63,863 nucleotides of DNA from Ideonella aquatica (GCF_018069755.1 NZ_JAGQDE010000022.1:1-63863), one strand, 5' to 3'; positions 1 to 9,550 are shown, counted from the first letter of the stretch. Numbers and translations: made by a program. Notes: generated by a model from the letters alone, not told the origin.

Positions 1-99
1 CGACTGATCGGCGACTGGATCCACTTCTATAACCACCGGCGCCCTCATCAGGCGCTGAACATGAGGACCCCCGCTGAAGCTTATGCAATAGCGGCTTGA
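1..99 (+). mobile_element. IS3-family transposase, C-terminal fragment (cut by window edge)
   Basis: The reading frame is open from base 1 to a TGA at 97-99 and gives the last 32 residues of a DDE integrase-core transposase. The string FYNHRRPHQAL followed by TPAEAY is the standard C-terminal signature of the IS3 (orfB/IS2/IS150) group. The start of the gene lies outside the window, so it cannot be said whether the element is intact. No clear terminal inverted repeat was identified downstream. It marks the left edge of an accessory region that also holds an IS66 remnant. Confidence 0.85.
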
Positions 100-362
100 A
101 CTGAGCAGATTCCGCTGGGTCGATACACAGCCGCCTTGTAGGCACGTTGCTGGGGCAAGCGCTTCTTGTCCCAGCCGCCATGCTCATTGCTCAGATCGCA
201 AGGCTCATGTAGGGCGGCGAGTGCAGCCTATCCCTTCAGCCCGAGCTGACTCGTACCGGCGTGGCCTGCGCCAGCCTGGGCTGCGGCGCTGGGGCTATGC
301 TGGCGGACCGGGCTGAAGCTGCCCGCTCCCGTGCTCCGGGGAGATCCAACACAAGGCCGCAC
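100..362. other. Intergenic stretch after the IS3 tail
   Basis: About 260 bases between the transposase stop and the GNAT-DUF924 gene. It should contain the right end of the insertion sequence, but I could not define the inverted repeat or a target duplication. An in-frame ATG at 261 would extend the downstream gene by 34 residues of low-complexity Ala/Arg sequence with no family resemblance, so I treat it as non-coding. Confidence 0.4.
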
Positions 363-1463
363 ATGACTGACGTCACAGCGCAAGTCACACTCCGAGAGAT
401 CAGCGCCGCCACGGTGCGCACGATCACCAGGCTGGCGGTCGGGCCTGATCAGCGGCGCTTTGTTGCCACGAATGCGGAATCGCTGGCCCAGGCGCTGTTC
501 GCCACCGAGGCGTGGTACCGGGCCATCTACCTGGGAGACGAGCCGGTGGGCTTTGTCATGCTCTCCGATGAGTCCCTTCGCGAGCCGTTGGTTGATGAGC
601 CTGAGGTGTGGATCTGGCGTTTCATGGTGGACGCGCAGCACCAGCGCAAGGGCATCGGTCGCGCGGCGCTTGGCCTGGTCATCGAGCACGTTCGCGCCAA
701 GCCGCTCGTGCGCCGCCTGCTGTTGTCCTATGTGCCTGGGGAGGGGTGCCCTGAGCCCTTGTACAGGTCACTTGGCTTCGCGCCAACGGGGCAAGTGGAC
801 GACGGAGAGATCGTCATGGCCCTTGCGCTGCGCACGGGCGCGACCGCGACCGCGACCGGCGGCTCCGGGCACGCCGGCGGGGGCGGCTCGGCGTCAAGCC
901 CGAACCTCTGGCCCACGGCCCCCCAGACGCCCGAGCAGGTGCTTCACTTCTGGTTCGTCGAGATCACGCCCGCCCAGTGGTGGCGAGTCGACCCGGCCTT
1001 TGACGCCACGGTGGCCGAGCGCTTTGCTGATCTGCTGATGGCCGCGCGCAAGGGTGAGCTGTCCGGGTGGCGCACGAGTCCTCGCGGTCGCCTGGCAGAG
1101 ATCATCGTCCTGGATCAGTTCTCTCGCAACATCCACAGGGGGACGGCGCATGCCTTCGCAGGCGACGCCGCAGCGCTGGTGCTGGCCCAGGAGGCGGTCG
1201 CTGGCGGGCACGATGCTGCGCTGGCGCAGACCGAGCGTGTCTTCCTGTACATGCCCTACATGCACAGTGAGTCACGCCATGTCCACACCCAGGCAGAGCG
1301 GCTGTTTGCTGCGCTGGGCCTGCCCTCCAATCACGATTTCGAGCTCAGACACAAGGCGATCATCGATCGGTTTGGTCGCTATCCGCACCGCAACGAGGCC
1401 CTGGGTCGTCGGTCCACGCCGGAGGAGCTGCGCTTCCTATCCGGGCCAGGCTCACGCTTCTAG
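363..1463 (+). CDS. GNAT acetyltransferase fused to a DUF924 domain
   Basis: A 366-residue protein with two unrelated domains. Residues about 1-155 are a GNAT N-acetyltransferase of the diamine-acetyltransferase-like kind, with the acetyl-CoA loop QRKGIG at 94-99 and the C-terminal strand motif YRSLGF. Residues about 157-186 are a Gly/Ala/Thr linker. Residues about 187-366 match DUF924, with HFWF near the start, LDQFSRN in the middle and a helical YMPYMHSE segment. DUF924 proteins normally stand alone. The start at 363 is chosen because the GNAT fold begins right after it; an upstream in-frame ATG at 261 adds only low-complexity sequence. The substrate is unknown. It stands alone, with IS remnants on both sides. 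Confidence 0.8.
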   Translation: MTDVTAQVTLREISAATVRTITRLAVGPDQRRFVATNAESLAQALFATEAWYRAIYLGDEPVGFVMLSDESLREPLVDEPEVWIWRFMVDAQHQRKGIGRAALGLVIEHVRAKPLVRRLLLSYVPGEGCPEPLYRSLGFAPTGQVDDGEIVMALALRTGATATATGGSGHAGGGGSASSPNLWPTAPQTPEQVLHFWFVEITPAQWWRVDPAFDATVAERFADLLMAARKGELSGWRTSPRGRLAEIIVLDQFSRNIHRGTAHAFAGDAAALVLAQEAVAGGHDAALAQTERVFLYMPYMHSESRHVHTQAERLFAALGLPSNHDFELRHKAIIDRFGRYPHRNEALGRRSTPEELRFLSGPGSRF

Positions 1464-1599
1464 ACCTGACGTGCCGTGCGCCCGAGCTTGCGACGCCGCT
1501 CAGGCCTGATGTCTTGCGACAGTGGGCATGCGCCGCTCTGCCCGCCGGCCCGGGTGGGACCTGTTGCTCGACAGCAAGTGCGACTCCGACAGCCTGGCG

Positions 1600-1752
1600 G
1601 CCGGAGCACTGCGCCGCATCGGTGCGCTCCTTGACATCGAAGACGACCTGCGCGGCCAGCCACCCCAGGTGCGCCGGGCTCAGCGGCAAGCGCACGCCCA
1701 GCCGCTGGGCAAGGCATCGCGCCACTGGCCGAAGGCGTTGCTGCCCTGGAAT
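1600..1752 (+). pseudogene. IS66-family transposase (tnpC) remnant with internal deletion
   Basis: In one frame the sequence reads AAGALRRIGALLDIE, then DDLRGQPPQVRRAQR, then HWPKALLPWN. The first part matches the IS66 transposase region before the catalytic core (typically ALRRI..LY.IE..IRG.P...R...R), and the last part matches the extreme C-terminus, which normally ends LLPWN. The roughly 150 residues that should lie between them, including the catalytic core, are missing. The piece is a decayed fragment, not a functional gene. An ATG at 1522 opens a 93-codon frame through it, but that frame has no independent support. Confidence 0.65.
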
Positions 1753-1799
1753 ATCGGCTTGCAGCCGATCGCATGCGGCGAGTACGGCAAGATAGCGGC

Positions 1800-2315
1800 A
1801 TGAACGATCGTGGCATCGACCCCCGGCTGCTGGAGGTATTGCAGCACGCCAGCAACCTGCAGCTGTTCCAGCTGAACTCGGTGATCGAGAGGATGTTGGC
1901 CGACCCCAAACGCATCGTGCAGGTGCGCAAGGACCTGCACCTGGGCCAGACGGTGCGTTTCATGGACTGGCGCGATGGTCAGATGCGACTGGGCAAGATC
2001 GTCGCGATGAAGGACACGCAGCTGACCGTTCAAGAAGACGGTACGCGCAGCGCCTGGACGCTGCCCTACACCGCCGTGGAGCCCCCGGCGCCCGGTGCAG
2101 CCAGACCCGCACCCACCGCCGAGCCACCGGCCCCGCCACGCGCCAGCCGCAACGACTTCCGCTGCGGCGAGAAGGTGGCCTTCGAGGACAAGCACCTCAA
2201 CACCGTGGTCGGGGTCATCGTGCGCATCAACCAGCGCACCGCCACGATCGACCCGGGGGACGGCATGACCTGGCGCGTGGGCTTCGGCCTGCTGCGGCAT
2301 GTGGTCGACATCTGA
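1800..2315 (+). CDS. Hypothetical protein with two related beta-type modules
   Basis: A 171-residue cytosolic protein of unknown function. After a helical start (about 1-40) there are two similar-looking modules joined by a Pro/Ala-rich linker at about 97-118. Module one contains LGQTVRFMDWRDGQMRLGKIV and ends LPYTAVE; module two contains CGEKVAFEDKHLNTVVGVIVRI and ends GLLRHVVDI. Both read as small SH3/KOW-like barrels with a basic residue-rich surface, which would suit nucleic-acid binding, but this is a guess. The start at 1800 follows the IS66 remnant; a frame extension to 1773 adds nine residues of remnant sequence. There is no signal peptide. Confidence 0.7.
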   Translation: MNDRGIDPRLLEVLQHASNLQLFQLNSVIERMLADPKRIVQVRKDLHLGQTVRFMDWRDGQMRLGKIVAMKDTQLTVQEDGTRSAWTLPYTAVEPPAPGAARPAPTAEPPAPPRASRNDFRCGEKVAFEDKHLNTVVGVIVRINQRTATIDPGDGMTWRVGFGLLRHVVDI

Positions 2316-2381
2316 CCAAACGCCAAGCAAGTCAAGAGGGGCCTTGGGGCCACGCTGACCGTTGGTCATCAAGGAGTGAAC

Positions 2382-3050
2382 ATGAGGATCGATGAGAGAA
2401 CTGCGGTGACTGAGCAACTTGTGCCGGGGTCGAGCAAGTTGTTCTTTTTCTTTGGGGGAATCGCAGGCGCGATTGGAATTCCTCCCTTTGAGTTCTATCG
2501 CGCTGCGGGAATTCTCGACCACAGCAAGGTCTTCATGCGCGACCTTGAGCAGGCCTGGTATCAGCGCGGGCTGAGCGGGGTGGGTGACGATGCGTTGTCT
2601 GTGGGCGAGTATCTCCAGCGGAAGATCCGTGAAACGGGGGCGTCGGACATCTGCTTCATCGGCAACTCCATGGGCGGGTTCGCGGCGCTTCTGTTTTGCG
2701 CCATGCTGCGCACGGGTCATGCGATTGCCTTTGCGCCGCAGACCTTCGTGAGTGCGGAGAAGCGCAGCCTGCACAGGGACCAACGATGGGCCCCCCAGAT
2801 CAGCAGGCTTCAGTCGAGCAAGCGTGAGTCGGACATCCTCGACCTTGAGCCCTGGATCGCCCGCATGCACCCCGAGATGAAAGCCAGGGTCCTGGTGTCC
2901 CAGACCGATAGGCTGGATGAGTTGCATGCCGATGAGTTGGCCCAGTTCCCCCACATTGACATCCAACGCCACCCTCATGGCGGCCATGCTCTGGTGAAGA
3001 CGCTGCGTGACGAGGGTCTGCTTGAAGAACTGCTCAGGAGCGCGGGCTGA
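2382..3050 (+). CDS. Alpha/beta hydrolase
   Basis: A 222-residue protein with the nucleophile elbow GNSMGG (a G-x-S-x-G type motif) at about residues 100-105, and a late HGGHALVK segment that supplies the likely catalytic histidine. The acid is probably an aspartate in VSQTDRLDEL. The start at 2382 is supported by AAGGAG at 2371-2376. An in-frame GTG at 2376 overlaps that ribosome site and is unlikely. The first part of the gene is visibly richer in A and T than its neighbours, which fits acquisition by transfer. The substrate cannot be predicted. Confidence 0.75.
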   Translation: MRIDERTAVTEQLVPGSSKLFFFFGGIAGAIGIPPFEFYRAAGILDHSKVFMRDLEQAWYQRGLSGVGDDALSVGEYLQRKIRETGASDICFIGNSMGGFAALLFCAMLRTGHAIAFAPQTFVSAEKRSLHRDQRWAPQISRLQSSKRESDILDLEPWIARMHPEMKARVLVSQTDRLDELHADELAQFPHIDIQRHPHGGHALVKTLRDEGLLEELLRSAG

Positions 3051-3146
3051 GGCCCCATTCACCATGGCCGGGGCCCACGCGAGTGTCTGGCGTGTGGCCT
3101 CGGGTTCATCGGCGGGCTCTCATCGCCCATCTCACAAGAGGTCGTC

Positions 3147-3677
3147 ATGAGGTATGGCATCGCAGTGATCGCACCGATCTTGGGGTTCTTGGCCCTGGCC
3201 CTGACGGGTTGTGCGGTCGACCGGGGGCCCTTGACTTTCCCGGACCCCATGGCGCTGGTGTCGCCCAGCCCGGGAATGGCGGTGGTCTACCTCCTTCGCG
3301 TGCCGGGTGAGCCGGTCGAGGTCCAGGTGCTGGTCAATGGCGAGCGGGTCGCCAAGCTGGCGAGAGGAACCTTCACTGCGATCGCGCTGGCCCCGGGTCG
3401 CTACGAGCTTCTGGCGCTTGAGCCGGATGTGTCGATGCCGTCCACGGCGAGTGCGCTCACGCTGGTGGCTGGCGACCGGCGTTTTCTGTACACGGCTGTC
3501 CCGACGCGCGGGACTGAAGGCTTTGGGCTCGCTCCCTTGGCGGGGGCTGTCGTACCGGTCCTGAAGGCCGGGCAGGTGGCCATCGGCGCACGGCGCTGGA
3601 CGGCGCTGAGTGAGTTCGACGCACAGGGTCTGTTCTCGGTGCTCAAGCCGGTTGGGGCCGAGTTGTATGCGCCATAG
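3147..3677 (+). CDS. Predicted lipoprotein
   Basis: A 176-residue protein with a lipoprotein signal peptide: MRYGIAVIAPILGFLALALTGC ends in the lipobox LTGC, with lipid attachment at Cys22. The rest is beta-rich and resembles the DUF2846-type fold, in which a short surface protein carries a VYLLR-type strand and an LAPGRYEL turn. There is no enzymatic motif. GAGG lies just before the start. The stop overlaps the start of the following acetyltransferase gene by 11 bases, so the two are probably translationally coupled. Confidence 0.75.
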   Translation: MRYGIAVIAPILGFLALALTGCAVDRGPLTFPDPMALVSPSPGMAVVYLLRVPGEPVEVQVLVNGERVAKLARGTFTAIALAPGRYELLALEPDVSMPSTASALTLVAGDRRFLYTAVPTRGTEGFGLAPLAGAVVPVLKAGQVAIGARRWTALSEFDAQGLFSVLKPVGAELYAP

Positions 3678-4230
3678 CGTCCGGTTGCGAGCCGGTCAAC
3701 CGGCGGATGCCGACCGACTGGCGGTCCTCGCGGTTCAGGTGTGGCTGCATACCTACTGCAGGGCGGGCATCAACGGCGAGGTGGCCCAGTATGTGCTGTC
3801 GGCGTTGACGCCTGAGCGGTTTGCTCTCCGTTTGGCCGAGGCTGACACCCGCATGGTCGTGGCCGAGCGCGACGAATGGCTGCTGGGCTTCGCCGTCTTG
3901 AAGCTGGCTGAGCCGTGCCCCTGGGCTGCGCGCTCGGTGGCGGAACTGCAGACGCTGTATGTGCAGGAGCACCTGGCGGGCCAGGGCATCGGCAGCCAGT
4001 TGCTCAAGGCCGCCAAGGCTCAGGCCGGTGAGGCGTCGGCTGGCCCGCTGTGGCTGACCGTGAATGCGCAGAACACCCGGGCGCTGCGCTTTTATGCACA
4101 CCATGGCTACACCCAGATCGGCACGACGCACTTCGTGCTGGGCCAGGGGCGTCATGAGAACCAGGTGCTGCTGGGCGCTGACACCTCGCGGCCTGACCCA
4201 CATCACCTGCCGGCGGCCGGTGCTCCCTGA
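3667..4230 (+). CDS. GNAT-family N-acetyltransferase
   Basis: A 187-residue GNAT enzyme. The acetyl-CoA binding loop is QGIGSQLL in the middle of the protein, preceded by the strand ELQTLYVQEHLAG and followed by the usual C-terminal NTRALRFYAHHGY. It acetylates an amine, but the acceptor is not predictable. An ATG at 3667 (MRHSVRLRAG) is preferred over the upstream ATG at 3610, because the GNAT fold begins directly after it and the longer form would be translated inside the lipoprotein gene. It overlaps that gene by 11 bases. Confidence 0.75.
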   Translation: MRHSVRLRAGQPADADRLAVLAVQVWLHTYCRAGINGEVAQYVLSALTPERFALRLAEADTRMVVAERDEWLLGFAVLKLAEPCPWAARSVAELQTLYVQEHLAGQGIGSQLLKAAKAQAGEASAGPLWLTVNAQNTRALRFYAHHGYTQIGTTHFVLGQGRHENQVLLGADTSRPDPHHLPAAGAP

Positions 4231-4344
4231 GGGGCCCGCACTGGATGGCCGGGCGCCCAGGCATCAGACCTTCCTAAGTTCCGACGCCCACAGTGCACGC
4301 ACAGTCAGCGTGGACTGGAACCAGGCATCGGAAAGGAAGGAACC

Positions 4345-4647
4345 ATGAAGCTTATCAACCCAGCCTTGGCGCAATGCCTTGTCGTGTTCATGGCCAGTGC
4401 GACGGCCATGGCAGGCGATCACCGCGCGCCGGCGCACGCGCCGCAGCCCCAGACCCAGCCCCAGCCCGACAGCGCCGGCTGGCTGGTCGTGCCGGTCGTC
4501 ACCTCGCCCGGCGATGCCGCCCACGGATGGCGCTATTTCTCGCAGGCGCGCGACCACCGGGCGGTGGTGATCAGCCCGACGGGCGAGTACTTCTACAGCC
4601 GTGGAGAGGGCCTGAGACGGGTGTTCAAGGCGGGCGCTGCTCTGTGA
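4345..4647 (+). CDS. Small secreted protein of unknown function
   Basis: A 100-residue protein with a signal peptide of about 22 residues (MKLINPALAQCLVVFMASATAMA), then a short Pro/Gln-rich spacer and a C-terminal domain. The C-terminal half contains SPTGEYFYSRGEG, which looks like a single beta-hairpin. GAAGGAA lies five bases before the start, a good ribosome site. I do not recognise a family. It stands alone between the acetyltransferase and the DUF2200 gene. Confidence 0.55.
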   Translation: MKLINPALAQCLVVFMASATAMAGDHRAPAHAPQPQTQPQPDSAGWLVVPVVTSPGDAAHGWRYFSQARDHRAVVISPTGEYFYSRGEGLRRVFKAGAAL

Positions 4648-4704
4648 CCCGGTTCAGGGCTACCATCGCCCGGACTGTCCGCAACCCCCGATCGTCCTCT
4701 GGCC

Positions 4705-5055
4705 ATGACCGAGCACCGCCTTTTCGCCATGCCGTTTGCTGCCGTGTACCCGGCCTATGTGAACAAGGTGGTGCGCAAGGGGCGAGCCCAAGCTGAGCTG
4801 GACCAGGTGATCTGCTGGCTGACCGGCTATGACCCGGTCGGGCTGCAGGCGCGGCTGCAGGACCGGTCGGACATCCGCAGCTTCTTCGCCGGGGCCCCGG
4901 CCCTGCATCCGAACCGCGCCCTGATCACGGGCACGGTGTGCGGCGTCCGGGTGGAGACCGTCCAGGATCCGCTGATGCAGCAGATCCGGCAGCTGGACAA
5001 GCTGGTGGACGAGCTGGCCAAGGGTCGGCCGATGGACAAGATCCTGCGCCGCTGA
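4705..5055 (+). CDS. DUF2200 family protein
   Basis: A 116-residue cytosolic protein that matches DUF2200 over its whole length. Diagnostic segments are MPFAAVYPAYVNKVVRKGR near the start, LDQVICWLTGY in the middle and DKLVDELAKGRPMDKILR at the end. The family is widespread in bacteria and has no assigned biochemical role. The downstream DUF3052 gene begins 38 bases later on the same strand, so the two may be co-transcribed. Confidence 0.8.
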   Translation: MTEHRLFAMPFAAVYPAYVNKVVRKGRAQAELDQVICWLTGYDPVGLQARLQDRSDIRSFFAGAPALHPNRALITGTVCGVRVETVQDPLMQQIRQLDKLVDELAKGRPMDKILRR

Positions 5056-5093
5056 CGCGGCGCGGGGACGACGCCCGTCACCCAGGAGATGCC

Positions 5094-5516
5094 ATGCCTG
5101 AAGGCTACTCAGGAACGCCGCTGCTGAAGAAGCTGGGCATCACCGCCAGCACGCGGCTGGCGGTGCTGCATGCGCCCGACGAGCTGCCGGCGCTGTACGG
5201 GCCCTTGCCCCCGGGCGCGCGGCAGCAGGCGGTCGTCACCGAGGCGACCACACTGGTCCATCTCTTCGTGACTGAGCGCGCGGCGCTGGCTCAGGCGCTG
5301 GCGGGGCTGCGGGCCACGCTGGGTCCCGAGGCGGCGGTCTGGGTGTCCTGGCCGAAGAAGGCCTCGAAGGTGCCCACCACGGTCACCGAAGACGTGATCC
5401 GAGAGCTGGCACGGCCTCTGGGTTGGGTGGACATCAAGGTGTGCGCAGTCAGCGAGGTGTGGTCCGGCTTGAAGCTGGTGGTTCGCAAGGCCTTGCGAGA
5501 CCCTGGCGCGCGCTGA
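5094..5516 (+). CDS. DUF3052 family protein
   Basis: A 140-residue protein resembling DUF3052. It begins MPEGYSGTPLLKKLGI, has a central FVTERAALAQAL helix and a VWVSWPKKASKVPT strand-loop that is typical of the family, and ends in LKLVVRKALR. It has no known activity and no catalytic motif. The start at 5094 is fixed by CAGGAGA about six bases upstream; the open frame runs far upstream, but only as a shadow of the DUF2200 gene. It ends the accessory strip and converges on the GH30 gene. Confidence 0.75.
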   Translation: MPEGYSGTPLLKKLGITASTRLAVLHAPDELPALYGPLPPGARQQAVVTEATTLVHLFVTERAALAQALAGLRATLGPEAAVWVSWPKKASKVPTTVTEDVIRELARPLGWVDIKVCAVSEVWSGLKLVVRKALRDPGAR

Positions 5517-5533
5517 GCAGCGGCGAGGGGCAC

Positions 5534-6934
5534 TCAGCGCCACACCACCGTGGCCACGCTTTCGCGCGGCAGGCGCAGGGTGGCGTCGCGGCCCCTCAGG
5601 CGCAGCGTCAACCAGCGCTCCTCGGGCGCCGAGTTGCACAGCGCCAGCACCACCGAGCCGTCATCGGCATGGTGGAAGGCCACGGTGTCGATGCCGTCGC
5701 TGCCGCTTGAGCTGCCGATGCGCACCGCGCCCGGCCGCACCCAGCGGCTGACATGGCCCAGTGCGTAGTACTCCAGATTGCGTGTCACAGCGCCGCTGGC
5801 GGGGTCGATGCTGACCACCCCGCGGCAGTCGGGGCAGCCGCCCAGGTGCGGCCCGCCGTCGTTGTCCAGTGCCAGGTTCCACATCAGCACGCCGCGCGCC
5901 CAGTGGCGGATGCTGCCGATCACGACGTTGCGCATCATCCAGGGCAGGGTCTCAGGCCAGTGCGGTTTCCAGCGGCCGCCCGAGCATTCAGTGAACCAGA
6001 CATCCTTGTCGGGGTGGGCGTCGCGCACCACCGATTGGGCACCTGCATCGCCCGCGTAGCAGTGCCAGCCCACGCCGCTGACATGGCGCCGGGCCTGGGG
6101 GTCGGACAGCATCTCCAGCGGCGCCCGTGGCTGGTCCCAGTTGTGGTCCCACTCGATGATCTGCACCGGCGGCTGGCGCCCGGCCAGCAGCGGGCCCAGG
6201 TGCTGGCCCACCAGGGCGGCACGGTCCTTGGGCTCGATGCGCATGCCGGGGTAGTCGCCGGGCTCGAAGTGGGGCTCGTTCTGCACCGTCAGCGCGAAGA
6301 TGGGCACGCCCTCGCGGGCCATCTCGTCGACATAGCGCAGCAGGTAGCGGGCGAAGACCGCGTGCCGGTCGCGCCGCAGTGCGCCCTGGATCAGCGCGTC
6401 ATTGGTCTTCATCCAGCCCGGAGCGCTCCACGGCGAGGCCATCACCTGCAACTGGGGGTTGATGGCCAGGGCCTGACGCACCACCGGGATCACGTCGGCG
6501 CGCTGCGGCGCCAGCGAGAAGTGGGTCAGCGCCTCATCGGTCTGGCCCGGCGGCCGGTCGTTGAAGCTGTAGTGGCGGGTGGAGAAGTCCGAGGCGCCGA
6601 TCGTCAGCCGGGTCAGCGAAAAACCCAGCGCCGCGCCCTGGCGCCCGAACAGCTCGCGCAGCAGCGCGTCGCGGCGCGCCGGGGGCAAGCGCATCAGCAA
6701 CTGGGCCGAGGCGTCGGTGAGGCTGGCACCCAGGCCGCTCATGGTCTGAAAGCGCTGGGCGGGGTCGATCTCGATCAGCTGTGCGCGGGCTGAAGGCGCG
6801 GCGCGCAGGGCTGGCTGCGGCTGCATCAGCTGCAGGCCGTCACCGCTGGTCACCCAGGCCTGCGGGGCCGCCTGGGCCGGCGAACCCAGCGCCAGCGCGG
6901 TGCCCAGCAGCGCCAGCATGCTCAGTCGCTTCAT
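5534..6934 (-). CDS. Glycoside hydrolase family 30 (beta-1,6-glucanase/glucosylceramidase-like)
   Basis: A 466-residue exported enzyme with a signal peptide of about 22 residues ending AQA. It has the GH30 (beta/alpha)8 barrel followed by the side beta-domain. The acid/base glutamate is in LTVQNEP, and the nucleophile glutamate is in WFTECSGG. SRLTIGASDFS and SPWSAPGWMKTN are typical of GH30 subfamilies that act on beta-1,6- or beta-1,3-linked glucose. Beside GH1 and GH16 genes it would trim the beta-1,6 branches of laminarin. Its start overlaps the halogenase-like stop by four bases (ATGA), and it is the last gene of a long minus-strand operon. Confidence 0.88.
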   Translation of the reverse strand: MKRLSMLALLGTALALGSPAQAAPQAWVTSGDGLQLMQPQPALRAAPSARAQLIEIDPAQRFQTMSGLGASLTDASAQLLMRLPPARRDALLRELFGRQGAALGFSLTRLTIGASDFSTRHYSFNDRPPGQTDEALTHFSLAPQRADVIPVVRQALAINPQLQVMASPWSAPGWMKTNDALIQGALRRDRHAVFARYLLRYVDEMAREGVPIFALTVQNEPHFEPGDYPGMRIEPKDRAALVGQHLGPLLAGRQPPVQIIEWDHNWDQPRAPLEMLSDPQARRHVSGVGWHCYAGDAGAQSVVRDAHPDKDVWFTECSGGRWKPHWPETLPWMMRNVVIGSIRHWARGVLMWNLALDNDGGPHLGGCPDCRGVVSIDPASGAVTRNLEYYALGHVSRWVRPGAVRIGSSSGSDGIDTVAFHHADDGSVVLALCNSAPEERWLTLRLRGRDATLRLPRESVATVVWR

Positions 6935-8463
6935 GCCATGGCCTTCGGGATGGGGGCAGCGCAGTGAGCGGCGATGAACCCGGCGTGGTCGGGCATCACG
7001 TCAACGCAGCGACCGATCACCTGCTCGACACCGTCGATGAATTCCTGCACCTCGGCCAGCGGCCGTTGCGCCACCAGCGGGTGATATGCCCGCGGGCGCA
7101 TGCGCTGGCCGTACATCACCTGGAACCAGCTGGCCTCGGCGAACAGCTCGTTGCCTTCGCGCACCACGCGGCCGTTGCTGAGGAACAGGGCCATGCGGTG
7201 ACGCAGCGACTCGGGCACCTCCATCGTGCGGCAGTGGTTCCAGAATGGCGAGTCCGTGCGGTCGGTGGCGTGGTAGTGCAGGATCAGGAAGTCGCGGATG
7301 CGCTCGTACTCGTAGCGGGTCTGCTTGTTGTACTCGGCGATGTCTGCGGCGTCGAAGCCGGTGTGCGGAAAGCACTGGATGATGCGGCTGATGGCGGTCT
7401 GGATCAGGTGGATGCTGGTGGACTCCAGCGGCTCCAGGAAGCCGCTGGACAGGCCCACGGCCACGCAGTTGCGGTCCCAGAACTTCAGGCGCCGGCCGGT
7501 CACGTAGCGGATGGTGCGCGGCTCGGCCATCGGCTCGCCATCCAGGTGCTTCATCAGGATGGACTGGGCCTCGTCCTCGCTCATGAAGCGGCTGCAGAAC
7601 ACATGGCCGTTGCCGATGCGGTGCTGCAGCGGAATGCGCCACTGCCAGCCCGCGCTGTGGGCGGTGGAGCGGGTGATGGGCAGCAAGGGCTGGACGCTGG
7701 TGCAGGGCACGGCGATCGCGCGGTCGCAGGGCAGCCAGTGGCGCCAGTCTTCGTAGCCCACCATCAGCGTCTGCTCCATCAGCAGCGCGCGGATGCCCGA
7801 GCAGTCGATGAAGAAGTCGCCGTCAATGCGTTGACCGTCGGCCAGCTCGACGCCGGTGATGAAGCCGTCGCCTTCACGCTGGTGGACGCGGGTGATGCGG
7901 CCCTCGTGCCGGCGCACGCCGCGCTGCTCGGCAAAGCCGCGCAGGAAACGCGCATACAGGCTGGCGTCGAAGTGGAAGGCGTAGGCGATGTCGGCCAGCG
8001 GCGAGCCGGCCATGTCGGCGCGGGGGCGCATGAAGCGCGCCTGCATCGGCGCGGCGGTGTTGATCGACACCGCGGCCAGGTCACCCCCGCAGCCCTCGGC
8101 CTGTCGGCGCAGCCACCAGTGGTGGAAGGGTGTGCCGTGGTAGTCGTGGCCGATGGTGCCGAAGCCGTGGATGTAGCGGTCGCCCAGCTGGCCCCAGTGG
8201 ACGAACTCGATGCCCAGCTTGAAGGTGCCCTGGGTGGCGCGGATGAACTCGTCCTCGGCAATGCCCAAGGCCTGGTTGAAGACGCGGATGTGCGGGATGG
8301 TGGCCTCGCCCACGCCGATGGTGCCGATCTCGTCGGACTCCACCAGGTGGATCTCGTGCAGCGGGCCCAGCACGGTGGACAGGGCCGCGGCGCTCATCCA
8401 GCCGGCGGTGCCCCCACCGACGATGACCACGCGGCGCACCGGTTGCAGTCGCATCTCGTTCAT
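6931..8463 (-). CDS. Tryptophan-halogenase-like flavoprotein
   Basis: A 510-residue FAD protein. The N-terminal dinucleotide motif GGGTAGW is at about residues 16-22. GVGEATIPHI follows, and then TFKLGIEF, whose lysine matches the catalytic lysine of flavin-dependent halogenases. The WxWxIP motif is present as WQWRIP in the middle. Cys-Ser-Gly (DCSGIRALL) and GLSSGFLEPLESTSIHL are typical of the family. Members near TonB-dependent receptors and glycosidases are common in Xanthomonas and Caulobacter relatives, and their real substrates are mostly unknown. The start ATG at 8461-8463 has GAGAGA upstream. It lies inside the sugar ABC operon and is coupled to GH30. Confidence 0.85.
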   Translation of the reverse strand: MNEMRLQPVRRVVIVGGGTAGWMSAAALSTVLGPLHEIHLVESDEIGTIGVGEATIPHIRVFNQALGIAEDEFIRATQGTFKLGIEFVHWGQLGDRYIHGFGTIGHDYHGTPFHHWWLRRQAEGCGGDLAAVSINTAAPMQARFMRPRADMAGSPLADIAYAFHFDASLYARFLRGFAEQRGVRRHEGRITRVHQREGDGFITGVELADGQRIDGDFFIDCSGIRALLMEQTLMVGYEDWRHWLPCDRAIAVPCTSVQPLLPITRSTAHSAGWQWRIPLQHRIGNGHVFCSRFMSEDEAQSILMKHLDGEPMAEPRTIRYVTGRRLKFWDRNCVAVGLSSGFLEPLESTSIHLIQTAISRIIQCFPHTGFDAADIAEYNKQTRYEYERIRDFLILHYHATDRTDSPFWNHCRTMEVPESLRHRMALFLSNGRVVREGNELFAEASWFQVMYGQRMRPRAYHPLVAQRPLAEVQEFIDGVEQVIGRCVDVMPDHAGFIAAHCAAPIPKAMA

Positions 8464-8473
8464 GCAGCGTCTC

Positions 8474-9546
<1,073 letters not shown>

Positions 9547-9550
<4 letters not shown>

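Noticed and set aside
228-689. Minus-strand open frame of 153 codons opposite the GNAT-DUF924 gene
   Set aside because: It has no family likeness and low-complexity Arg/Gly composition, and it mirrors the codon pattern of the gene on the plus strand.
3051-3075. GGCCCC/GGGGCC inverted repeat behind the alpha/beta hydrolase gene
   Set aside because: It has only six pairs, a long loop and no T run, so it is too weak to call a terminator in GC-rich DNA.
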